NCBI GenBank assembly: GCA_947453205.1
Contig: CANGFT010000017.1
Location: forward strand, 1 to 64,000
Direction: 5' to 3'
DNA from: Beijerinckiaceae bacterium
GTDB taxonomy: Bacteria; Pseudomonadota; Alphaproteobacteria; Rhizobiales; Beijerinckiaceae
Length of the DNA stretch: 64,000 nucleotides
The number at the start of each line of letters is the position of its first letter. Position 1 is the first letter of the stretch. The notes below the pieces were generated by a model. It did not search any database and had not been told where the DNA came from. It worked only from the letters and a program-made list of their open reading frames with translations. This document shows positions 56,034-63,417 of the stretch, piece by piece. The position numbers and the translations under genes are program-made.

Positions 56034-56897
56034 ATGGCCGATCCCAGACTGAAACAGGCGCTCAAGGACGGCGAATTCGTCTTGGCGCCCGGCGTCTTCG
56101 ACCTGATCTCGGCGCTTATCGCGGACACGATCGACTTCAAGGCCCTTTATGTCACGGGCTATGGCACGGTCGCGTCCTATCTTGGTCTGCCGGACGCGGG
56201 CCTTGCGACCTACCGCGACATGGTCGAGCGCATCGGCCAGATCGTGAAGCGCACCACGCGCCCGGTGATCGCCGACGCCGATACGGGCTATGGCGGCCTG
56301 CTCAACGTACGCCATACCGTGCAAGGCTATGAAGATGCAGGCGTCACCGCCATACAGATCGAGGATCAGGAATTTCCCAAGAAATGCGGCCATACGCCGA
56401 ACCGGCGCGTCACGCCGCTCGACGATATGCTGCGCAAGATCGAGGTGGCCGTCGACAGCCGCCGCAGCGATGATTTCCTCATCATCGCGCGCACTGACGC
56501 GCGCACGGGCCTTGGCCTTGATGAAGCGATTCGGCGCGGGCAGGCCTTCGCGAAGGCGGGCGCGGATGTCGTCTTCGTGGAGTCGCCCGAAAGCGTCGAG
56601 GAGATGGCGGCCATCGCGCAGGCCATCGACGCGCCCCTCTTCGCCAATATCGTAAATGGCGGACGCACGCCGCAGCTCAGCGCCGATGCCCTGAAGGCGA
56701 TGGGCTACGCCATCGCGATTCACCCGACTCTGGGCTTCCTCGCGGCGGGCGCGGCCCTGCGCAAGGCCTATGCCGACCTGCACACGCGCGGCGAGACCAG
56801 CGCCGACATCGACCTCTACGCCTTCGCCGAGTTCAACCAGCTGCTCGGTTTTCAGGACGTCTGGGACTTCGAGAAGAAATTCGCACAGACGCCTTAA
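56034..56897 (+). CDS. Isocitrate lyase/PEP mutase family protein
   Basis: A 287-residue enzyme of the isocitrate-lyase/phosphonomutase superfamily. The signature loop KKCGHTPNR is at about residues 115-123, with the magnesium-binding ADADTGYGG near 79-87 and IQIEDQEFP just before the loop. Family members cleave or mutate carbon-carbon or carbon-phosphorus bonds of 2-carboxy substrates (methylisocitrate lyase, oxaloacetate hydrolase, PEP mutase); the length excludes true isocitrate lyase AceA. The amidohydrolase gene is divergent, with 255 bases between the starts. Confidence 0.87.
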   Translation: MADPRLKQALKDGEFVLAPGVFDLISALIADTIDFKALYVTGYGTVASYLGLPDAGLATYRDMVERIGQIVKRTTRPVIADADTGYGGLLNVRHTVQGYEDAGVTAIQIEDQEFPKKCGHTPNRRVTPLDDMLRKIEVAVDSRRSDDFLIIARTDARTGLGLDEAIRRGQAFAKAGADVVFVESPESVEEMAAIAQAIDAPLFANIVNGGRTPQLSADALKAMGYAIAIHPTLGFLAAGAALRKAYADLHTRGETSADIDLYAFAEFNQLLGFQDVWDFEKKFAQTP

Positions 56898-57263
56898 AGG
56901 GCGCGATGCCGGCGAAACCGCGCTGGCGGCGCTGCAACCAAAAAAATGCAGCAATCAGAATGAATTAGATAGTGGCGGAGCGTGGGCGCCTAGGTCGAAC
57001 CCTGTCTAGGCGGACGTGGGATAAAAGGCAATAAAAGCTGCGTACGTGCGCTCATCTGGTCGATCCCGCTCCGCTGCGCAGTGCCCCGCCAGTCTCGAGA
57101 CTGGCCCCGCAGTGCTGCGCTCCAGAACGATGCCTAGGTATTCCATAGTCGCTCCGCACTGTTGCGCTCTGATCCGCCAGTGAGAAACCGAAAAACTGCC
57201 TGAGCCAGACTAACCAAGCCTCAATATCGAGGCATTTTGGAGGTTAGCATGACTGGGTTGTCG
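56898..57263. other. Gene-free stretch with palindromes at the edge of mobile debris
   Basis: I see no gene in these 366 bases. A dyad CGCCTAG / CTAGGCG (56987-57012) lies in a stretch that resembles the 3' end of a serine tRNA read from the other strand. A perfect 18-base palindrome, GCCAGTCTCGAGACTGGC, spans 57088-57105, within short repeats of GCTCCGC and GCAGTGC. The GC content falls after about 57.2 kb. Confidence 0.5.
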
Positions 57264-57567
57264 TTAGGAAATGCTTGTCTTTTGGGTTAGCCGCACCTCA
57301 CGGTACATGACGTTGATTAGCTGGCAGAGCGTGTTAGCTGAGAAGCCCTGCCGCTTGCGATTGGTTTTCTGCCTCATCAGCACTGGGGTCTTTCGCCATC
57401 TTCGTGGGATTGGCCTTGATATAGGCTGCGAGTTCCTCGCTGAGCCTGCTGTTGGCATAGACCACCCGCCCCTTGTCACCTTTAGTCTGCTCACCGCTCA
57501 GACGCCATTCTTTCAGCTCTGCTCCTGTTGCCCCTCGCACCTTGTCGGGGGTGAGCCCAGCAACTTC
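57264..57567 (-). pseudogene. Phage-type tyrosine recombinase (integrase) remnant
   Basis: Two overlapping frames on the minus strand together spell the C-terminal half of a phage-type integrase: EVAGLTPDKVRGATGAELKE, then GDKGRVVYANSRLSEELAAYI, then after a frameshift near 57370 QGFSANTLCQLINVMYREV. The C-terminal catalytic block after MYREV is lost, and the next codons run into noise. The upstream end abuts a transposase tail. It cannot be functional. The host chromosome probably gained a phage or island here. Confidence 0.7.
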
Positions 57568-57662
57568 TCAGACGCGCATGAACACCTCAGGGGCTAGCGG
57601 CTTATAGCCGAGCGATTGGTGTGGGTGTCGTATCGACCAGCGAGCTCTGGGGCCCACCAGCG
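57568..57662 (-). pseudogene. Transposase C-terminal remnant (IS3/IS481-like integrase core)
   Basis: The minus strand encodes GPRARWSIRHPHQSLGYKPLAP and ends EVFMRV-stop at 57568. The block RHPHQSLGYKP is typical of the end of DDE integrase-core transposases of the IS3 and IS481 families. Only about 31 codons survive. The stop codon lies in the same frame as the adjoining integrase remnant, so the junction is near base 57575. Confidence 0.65.
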
Positions 57663-57845
57663 TGACAACGGTCACCCAGATCTTCGACAATTGGTCACCT
57701 GAATCTTAGGTCGGGCCGCGTAGACGACCGACGCTCACCGCCGCTTTACCTCTTCCCGGGCGATAGGGTTGAGGAGGAGATCGATTGCGTCGGCCTTCTC
57801 GAAAACACAGTCACAGCCGAAACTTGAATATCTGAGCCCGCCGAA

Positions 57846-57894
57846 CACAGGGACAAATTGGAATAAAAATATCTCATACCAAAATGTCCCTGTG
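57846..57894. repeat. Long inverted repeat (10-base perfect arms)
   Basis: CACAGGGACA (57846-57855) and TGTCCCTGTG (57885-57894) are perfect inverted arms. With the next six bases (AATTGG and CCAAAA) they reach 14 matches out of 16. The loop is A/T-rich and 29 bases between the ten-base arms. Function is unknown. Confidence 0.6.
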
Positions 57895-57943
57895 ATGGTC
57901 TGGCAACGTTGGCCTTGATTATGAAACGCGTTGATTGCTGATA

Positions 57944-57963
57944 TTATTTCGTATCCGAAATAA
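57944..57963. promoter_or_regulatory. Palindromic operator candidate before terminase-like gene
   Basis: TTATTTCG-TATC-CGAAATAA is a perfect 8-base inverted repeat with a 4-base centre, ending 11 bases before the ATG at 57975. Its position would let a bound protein block transcription or initiation. Confidence 0.5.
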
Positions 57964-57974
57964 ATGGCGCTCTC

Positions 57975-58646
57975 ATGCTCGGCACTACTTCGAAAGCCAA
58001 ACTCCCCTTAGGCCGCCCCTCCACCTACATTGTCGAGAAGGGCCAACAAGTCGCTGACGCTATGGCGACGGGTCTCAGCCTTGAGGCCGAGGCTGCTTCT
58101 TGCAGGATAGGCCCTCGCACAGCCTTCACTTGGCAGGCGAAGCATGATGAGTTTCGGCAGGCCGTGGAAGAGGGCCGGGCTCGGTCCCTGCTGTTCTGGG
58201 AACGTATGGCCATCGCTCTTGCCAACGGAGAGGCAGGGAATGCAGCCGTCGTCACTCTGGGGTTGAAGAACCGCTCCAGAGCCGCCAGTGGCTGGCATGA
58301 TGCCCAGCGGTTGGAGCACATCGGGTCAGATGGTGGGGCTATCATGCAAGAGGTTTCGAACGTCTTGGACCTTACGGGGCTGACTGACGAGGAGTTGGAG
58401 GTGCTGGAGAGGATTCTATCGAACTCTCTCGAAAGGGATAGGGCGGCGCTCGTTGGCGGTAATCCATTTAAGCCCGGAGAGATCATGGCTGGCCGACAGC
58501 ATGCGCACGGCGTCCCTGAGCGCAGGTGCCTGCGCGCGCGCCATGGGCTGCGAAAAGGTGACGCCCGCCGCCATGAAAAGCGCGGTCAACGGCGACAGAA
58601 TCATGAGCGGCAGAAGGAGCCATGCGGTGGCCTTGTGCCAGCCTGA
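57975..58646 (+). CDS. Phage small-terminase-like DNA-binding protein (3' end is host sequence)
   Basis: The first about 160 residues resemble phage terminase small subunits: RPSTYIVEKGQQVADAMATGLSLEAEAA begins the helix-turn-helix part, followed by FTWQAKHDEFRQAVEEGR and NAAVVTLGLKNRSRAASGW. From about 58455-58490 the frame reads through DNA that belongs, on the other strand, to a PepSY-type gene, so the last about 50 residues are not native. The original phage context (large terminase, capsid genes) is absent. Expression may be controlled by the palindrome just upstream. Confidence 0.55.
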   Translation: MLGTTSKAKLPLGRPSTYIVEKGQQVADAMATGLSLEAEAASCRIGPRTAFTWQAKHDEFRQAVEEGRARSLLFWERMAIALANGEAGNAAVVTLGLKNRSRAASGWHDAQRLEHIGSDGGAIMQEVSNVLDLTGLTDEELEVLERILSNSLERDRAALVGGNPFKPGEIMAGRQHAHGVPERRCLRARHGLRKGDARRHEKRGQRRQNHERQKEPCGGLVPA

Positions 58647-59093
58647 AAGAGAGTTCGTCAGACGCGGCAGGCCCTTCAGCACGCCGAGGGCGATCACCGC
58701 CATCATGGCCACCGTCGAGGCGATGACGAGCCAACCGAGGTCGCCAATGAGGCGCTGATGAACGCCGCGCGACTTGCCCATGAGGTCGCTCAGCCAATGC
58801 CCGCCCTCCGCCTTGAGGCCGGTGTTGGGATCGACGCTCATATTGCCGATGCTGAGCACATTCTGGAAGGCGTCAAACCGAAGGGATCGCGCGGCGCCCG
58901 AGGGATCGTACTGATCCATGAGGGCTTCGATCTTTTGCAGGGTGAGGGAGCCCGGCTACACATTGGTTGTCTGCAGGATCGGCGGCAGGGAGAGCAGCAG
59001 TCCCGTTTCAATCACGGCCGCCAGCGGAATGGCGAAGATCAGACTGATCCAGCGGTGGAGCCTGAGAAGCAGCGGTTTCGTCAACATAAGCAT
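58486..59093 (-). pseudogene. PepSY-associated membrane protein, truncated with an internal stop
   Basis: Read from ATG 59093 on the minus strand the gene gives a PepSY-type transmembrane start (LLLRLHRWISLIFAIPLAAVIETG), runs into TAG at 58956-58958 exactly where relatives have Gln in a QPGSLTL motif (CAG to TAG is a single change), and continues in the same frame with LQKIEALMDQYDPSG, GWLVIASTVAMMAVIALG and FMAAGVTFSQ. The 3' end stops at the junction with phage-like DNA near 58486. The gene is therefore broken twice; the junction coordinate is approximate. Confidence 0.7.
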
Positions 59094-59254
59094 GGTCTGG
59101 TAGGCTAGGGGACACTATCCGTCCCAAGGCATGGAGCAGCAATTGGCGAAAAGGATGACCTGCTATCCCAAATGATGGGAAAATGCCGATTTTGTCGGCT
59201 GGGCTTCCAACGAAAACGATTTTTTATCGCCATCTCCTTGACCGCTGCTTTCGC

Positions 59255-60004
59255 TCAGGGCGCCGCGAATATTTCTAGACGCGCCGAGCTTTCAAACTCC
59301 CCCACGGTCAGCCGCGTGGGAAGCCTGGGATCGCGTCCGTTCTGGCCGGGTTTGCGCAGGAATCGAGCTGAAAGCTTGTAGGACCGCTTGCTGGCTGCGT
59401 CGGCTTTCGAACAATCGAGCTTGACGAATGTGCCGCCGACCGCGCTTTCGCCTTCCTCCGGCTTCAGCTTCTGGCAATGGACCTCCGCCTCAATGTCAAA
59501 GCGGCCCGCCATGAGGCCGCCGAACAGATAGGCGTTCGCGCGGCTTTTGAGCCCGCTGTCGGCGCGATCCTTTCGCTGGTCGGGACGTGCGTCCGTCACC
59601 ATGCGCAGGCCCTGCAGCACGCCGTCCTGATCGAGCAGTGCGGAGACCATTATGGGAAACCCCTTCTCCGTCGTTCCGACATAGCGGATAAGCTCCTGCT
59701 TAAGGTCGCGGGCGCGGGCGATATATTCAAGTTCATCGTCATATTCGAAATAGACTTCGCGAAGCCCACCCGGCTCGGGCGCGCAGCGCGCGAAATCCGC
59801 AAAACCTGAGATGGGTTGGCGGGGCGGGCCGCCATTCGCGCCGCAGGCGTAGCCCTGATATTCGCCAGCGTCCGGCTGTGCGGACAAGGGTTCGCCGAGC
59901 CTGAGGTCCCAGATGGTCTTGCGCGGCGTCTCTTGTGCGCTCACGTTGAATGCGCAGCAGGCTGATAAGAGAAAATATAGCGCGATGCGTGCGTGTGGCG
60001 CCAT
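59255..60004 (-). CDS. Uncharacterised exported protein
   Basis: A protein of 249 residues from ATG 60004, with a signal peptide (ARIALYFLLSACCAFNVSA, cleaved near SAQE). The mature part has scattered cysteines (YACGANGG, ARCAPEPGG, EVHCQKL, LDCSKAD), likely disulfides, and a C-terminal basic region. I recognise no family. It is divergent from the cytochrome c gene with 70 bases between the starts, so it may belong to the PQQ dehydrogenase group by location. The start is uncertain; ATG 60037 is an alternative. Confidence 0.6.
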   Translation of the reverse strand: MAPHARIALYFLLSACCAFNVSAQETPRKTIWDLRLGEPLSAQPDAGEYQGYACGANGGPPRQPISGFADFARCAPEPGGLREVYFEYDDELEYIARARDLKQELIRYVGTTEKGFPIMVSALLDQDGVLQGLRMVTDARPDQRKDRADSGLKSRANAYLFGGLMAGRFDIEAEVHCQKLKPEEGESAVGGTFVKLDCSKADAASKRSYKLSARFLRKPGQNGRDPRLPTRLTVGEFESSARLEIFAAP

Positions 60005-60074
60005 GCCGCCGGTCTCTGGTGAATTCAGGGCGATCATATAGAATGTCCCCAACAAGACAAATCAGGAGAGGAAA

Positions 60075-60584
60075 ATGTCGTTCTTGAAGGCGTCTCTATT
60101 CGCTTTGCTCCTCGCCGCCGCAACGGGCGCGTCGAGCGCGCAGGCGCAGGGCGTTGATCCTGCGGATGTGGCGGCAGGGATGCGCCTCTTCCGCGCCAAA
60201 GCGAATTGCCAGACCTGTCATGGCTGGGCGGGCGATGGCCTGAAGATGGATTCACAGATGCCGGACGCCCCCAATCTGCGTGAATCCCAACTCGACCGGG
60301 ACACAATCGTGACGACCATCCAATGCGGACGGCCGGGAACGGGCATGCCGCCCTTTGACCGCCTCGCCTATAGTGATGGGCGTTGCTACCAGATGAAGGC
60401 CGCCGATCTCGATAAATCGGGCCTCACGCTGAACGATCCGCCAGCAACGCTCGCTCCGCGCGAAATCCAGCTGATCGCGGACTTTCTTTTCGCGAAGGTG
60501 ATTGGCAAGGGCGCCATGACCCGCGCCCTTTGCGTGGAATATTGGGGCGGAGACGTTCCGGCGTGCAAGGATCTGACCGACTAG
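60075..60584 (+). CDS. Monohaem c-type cytochrome, likely partner of the PQQ dehydrogenase
   Basis: Periplasmic cytochrome c of 169 residues. A signal peptide (residues about 1-24, ending SAQAQ) is followed by the haem motif CQTCH near residues 44-48 and a likely axial methionine in GTGMPPFDR. AGGAGAGGAAA before the ATG gives a good ribosome binding site. It is convergent with the PQQ alcohol dehydrogenase gene, 33 bases apart, which makes it a plausible electron acceptor of that enzyme, as with XoxG or ExaB. This pairing is inferred. Confidence 0.85.
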   Translation: MSFLKASLFALLLAAATGASSAQAQGVDPADVAAGMRLFRAKANCQTCHGWAGDGLKMDSQMPDAPNLRESQLDRDTIVTTIQCGRPGTGMPPFDRLAYSDGRCYQMKAADLDKSGLTLNDPPATLAPREIQLIADFLFAKVIGKGAMTRALCVEYWGGDVPACKDLTD

Positions 60585-60617
60585 CCCAAGGGTTTCGGCG
60601 GCCAGATCCCGGGCGCC

Positions 60618-62390
60618 TCAGTTCAGCGCGAAGACGAAGAGGTAGCTGGAGTTCTCCAGCCGGTCGAACTTCACGGGATGAAGATGTCGGCCGCTGGATT
60701 GCACGGCCACATATTGTTTGGGGCCGATCGAATAGGTCACGGGCGCGCCCTTCAGGGGCGTGCCGAGATTGATGCGCCAGAGCTCTTCGAGCTTTTCGTC
60801 GTCATAGGCGACGAGCGCGCCGTCCTGCAGCGCGGTGAAGACCAGCCCGCCAGCGGTCGCCGTGGCTCCCGACCGGATCTCAATCTCCGTGACGGCTTTA
60901 GCGACCACCTTGTTGTTCTGCGTGTCGAAGGCGGTGATGGCGCCGTAATAAAGATCGCTGGAAAATTTTCGCTGCTGGCTGTTCTTGGGATCGAGCCCGC
61001 CATCCGGAGACTTATATTTCACTTCGGCGCCGTTCTGCGTGAAGCAGCCCTCGGTCCCTACGCCATAGGCGATGTGCTTGACCGGATTATAGGCGACAGG
61101 CTGGTGCGCGACGCCGCCGTGCCAGGTCGGGCATGCCCGCTTGTCAGGGTCGCCACGCAGGGCACGGGCCTCGGTGACATATTTCTGCACATCGAGGCGC
61201 GGGTCATATTCCACGGGCTTGCCGGTCTTGGGGTCGAGGCCCTTCGTCCAGTTCAGGTCGTTGACGTATTTGGACCCTTCGATGAAGCTGCCATTGACGC
61301 GGTCCAGCGAGTAAAAGAAGCCGTTGCGGCCGAAGTGGCTGACGACCTTTCGGTTCTCGCCCTTGATCATGGTGTCGTAGATCATGTGGATCCCGATCTC
61401 GTCATAATCCCAGGAATCGTTCGGCGTATATTGGAAGTGCCATTTCAGCTTGCCGGTTTCAATATCGATCGCGACAGCTGAATTGGTGTAGAGATTGTCG
61501 CCGGGACGGGCCTGCGGATCATAGATCGGAACGGGATTGCCGGTGCCCCAGATCGTCGTCTTTGTCTCGGGGTCATAGGAGCCGGTCTGCCAGAGGCCGC
61601 CGCCGCCGGTCTTCCAGGCGTTTGTCTTGTCCTTCCAGGTCTCGCTGCCGGGTTCGCCGGGCTTCGGCACCACATACCAGCGCCAGATCTCCTTGCCGGT
61701 GCGCGCATCCAGCGCCGCGACCCAGCCGCGCGTGCCGCCATCGCCCGCGCCATTGGCGACGAGCACCTTGCCCTCAACCGCCATGGGCGCGGCCAGAAAG
61801 CGCTCGCGGCTGCCGAATTCATTGGTCTTCGCCACCTGCTGATCCCAGACGATTCCGCCATTGTCGCGATTGAGCGCGATCACGCGGCCATCGGGCAGGT
61901 TTGCGATGACAAGGTCTTCCCACAGCGCAATGCCGCGGGTCTGGGGCACGCGGCCTTCATGCTGGACGCCGGAATCGCTGATCCAGACGAAGTCGCCCTT
62001 GTTGGGGTTGCGGGCGTCGATCTTGTAGATCGTGCCCCAGCCATCGCTGGTGTACATGAAGCCATTATCTATGAGCGGATTAACCTCGTTTTCCGGCCCG
62101 TTTTGTCCAACGTCCTGCATGCCGCCGAGCGCAAGCGCCCAGACAAGGCGGAGGTTTTTGACGTTCTCGCGATTGATCTGCGTCAGCTTGGAATAGCGTT
62201 GCGATCCGAAATCGCCGTTCATCATCAGCCAGTTCTGCGGCTCGTTCTGCGCATGGATGAGGCGATCATTATTAACTGTGATCGAATAGCCCTTCTGCTG
62301 GGCGAGGGCGGAAGAAGATGCGATGGCTCCGAGGGACACGCTGCTAAGGGCGGCCAAGGCTAGAAGGCGCGTGGCGGGGACTTTCATCAT
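60618..62390 (-). CDS. PQQ-dependent alcohol dehydrogenase, predicted lanthanide-type
   Basis: Periplasmic quinoprotein dehydrogenase of 590 residues in the methanol/ethanol family (XoxF, ExaA/PedH-like), with a signal peptide (ending SSALAQQK). The eight-bladed propeller has repeats such as NLYTNSAVAIDIETGKLKWHFQ. The catalytic Asp328 is followed by Asp330 (SWDYDEIG); calcium-dependent MxaF has Ala or similar there, whereas the second Asp marks lanthanide-dependent enzymes. The vicinal Cys pair before the propeller was not found. The substrate (methanol, ethanol, others) cannot be fixed. Confidence 0.85.
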   Translation of the reverse strand: MMKVPATRLLALAALSSVSLGAIASSSALAQQKGYSITVNNDRLIHAQNEPQNWLMMNGDFGSQRYSKLTQINRENVKNLRLVWALALGGMQDVGQNGPENEVNPLIDNGFMYTSDGWGTIYKIDARNPNKGDFVWISDSGVQHEGRVPQTRGIALWEDLVIANLPDGRVIALNRDNGGIVWDQQVAKTNEFGSRERFLAAPMAVEGKVLVANGAGDGGTRGWVAALDARTGKEIWRWYVVPKPGEPGSETWKDKTNAWKTGGGGLWQTGSYDPETKTTIWGTGNPVPIYDPQARPGDNLYTNSAVAIDIETGKLKWHFQYTPNDSWDYDEIGIHMIYDTMIKGENRKVVSHFGRNGFFYSLDRVNGSFIEGSKYVNDLNWTKGLDPKTGKPVEYDPRLDVQKYVTEARALRGDPDKRACPTWHGGVAHQPVAYNPVKHIAYGVGTEGCFTQNGAEVKYKSPDGGLDPKNSQQRKFSSDLYYGAITAFDTQNNKVVAKAVTEIEIRSGATATAGGLVFTALQDGALVAYDDEKLEELWRINLGTPLKGAPVTYSIGPKQYVAVQSSGRHLHPVKFDRLENSSYLFVFALN

Positions 62391-62821
62391 AACAATTCCT
62401 CCCGGTGTTTGTTTCTTAAAAAATACTAACGAGGCGGACTTGGGGCCACAAGGGAAATTAAAGGCGCCGGATGCCGCATCGCAACTCTTTCCGCTGGCAT
62501 CGATCTCTCCTTGATTGGCAAAGGAGAGACCCTAAACAGGCCAGCAGACGTGCTCGCAGCCTTTCCACACCCCGGGCGGAATAATCCCGTTATGGTGGGC
62601 GACATAATCTCGGAATCGTGGGCGGCTTCGTCAGGAATCAGCACGGGACGGCCACTTTCTTTTCCCCGCCCATTGCTCCCCGCTTTTCCCTACACGCTGA
62701 GCCCCTTTTTCGGGGATTAAAGGTCTTTTTGGAAACTCAAGGACCTTCCTGATTGTCGGGTTGGTTTCCCCGCGAGCCCTTCTCTGTTATTATTAGCTAT
62801 CTAAGTATATAGGAGGTCCCG
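62391..62821. other. 431-base intergenic region
   Basis: No gene seen. It holds the promoter of the PQQ dehydrogenase gene on the minus strand and, at about 62790-62821, an A/T-rich stretch with AGGAGG before the ATG at 62822. I see no riboswitch-like structure. The base composition changes from GC-rich to A/T-rich at the right end. Confidence 0.5.
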
Positions 62822-63292
62822 ATGACCGTGATTAGCGACAAGCGCCCCGGCGGCAGTCCGTCGAAGTTCCGCACCGACTTCTGCGTAAGGGTAGTGGAGT
62901 TGATGGCCGAGGGGCGCTCGCTGGACGAGTGCGCAGCCCTTATGGGTGCGCGGCGCCCCACCAGTCTAGGTCGACCATTTCGGGGACCGGGGCTGCAGGC
63001 CCCGACAGGACAGCCGAACCCGCAATCAAACGGCATCGTCGAACGCCTGCACCGAACGCTCCTCGACGAGCACTTCAGGGTCGAAGGGCGCCGAACATGG
63101 TTCGAAACCATCGACGAGATGCAAAAGCCACTTGATGAATATCTCGCCGCATACAACGCCAAACGTCCCCATCAGGGCCGGGGCATGAACGGCAGAACTC
63201 CGGCTCGCGCGTTCATCGAAGGCATACCGAAATCAGCCCCAGAAAAGGGAGGTGACAAGACCGCCAAAACCAACCAGAAACATGCAGCCTGA
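62822..63292 (+). pseudogene. Chimeric remnant: terminase-like start fused to IS481-type transposase tail
   Basis: A 156-codon frame made of two unrelated pieces. Residues 1 to about 42 (SPSKFRTDFCVRVVELMAEGRSLDECAAL) resemble the DNA-binding start of a phage small terminase. After about residue 60 the sequence is the C-terminal third of an IS481-type DDE transposase, with the catalytic Glu in QSNGIVERLHRTLLDEHFR and KRPHQGRGMNGRTPARAF. The catalytic aspartates are missing, so it cannot transpose. A strong ribosome binding site (AGGAGG) precedes it, so it may still be translated. Confidence 0.7.
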
Positions 63293-63417
63293 AAGCCCGC
63301 TTAAAAAGCGGCGCTGTCATGTGAATACTGTTTCAGTACAGCCTAATCAACGATTATCCAAAGATGGGAGGGCAGAAGCAAATCTCACTCTGTCCTACAA
63401 TATTTCGATCATAACGA

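Larger units (their letters stand above)
57663..57974. other. Gene-free stretch with operator-like dyads before the terminase-like gene
   Basis: No gene is seen in these 312 bases. It holds two inverted repeats upstream of the gene at 57975: arms CACAGGGACA / TGTCCCTGTG at 57846-57894 and TTATTTCG / CGAAATAA at 57944-57963. The A/T content is higher than in the flanking core genome. Confidence 0.55.
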
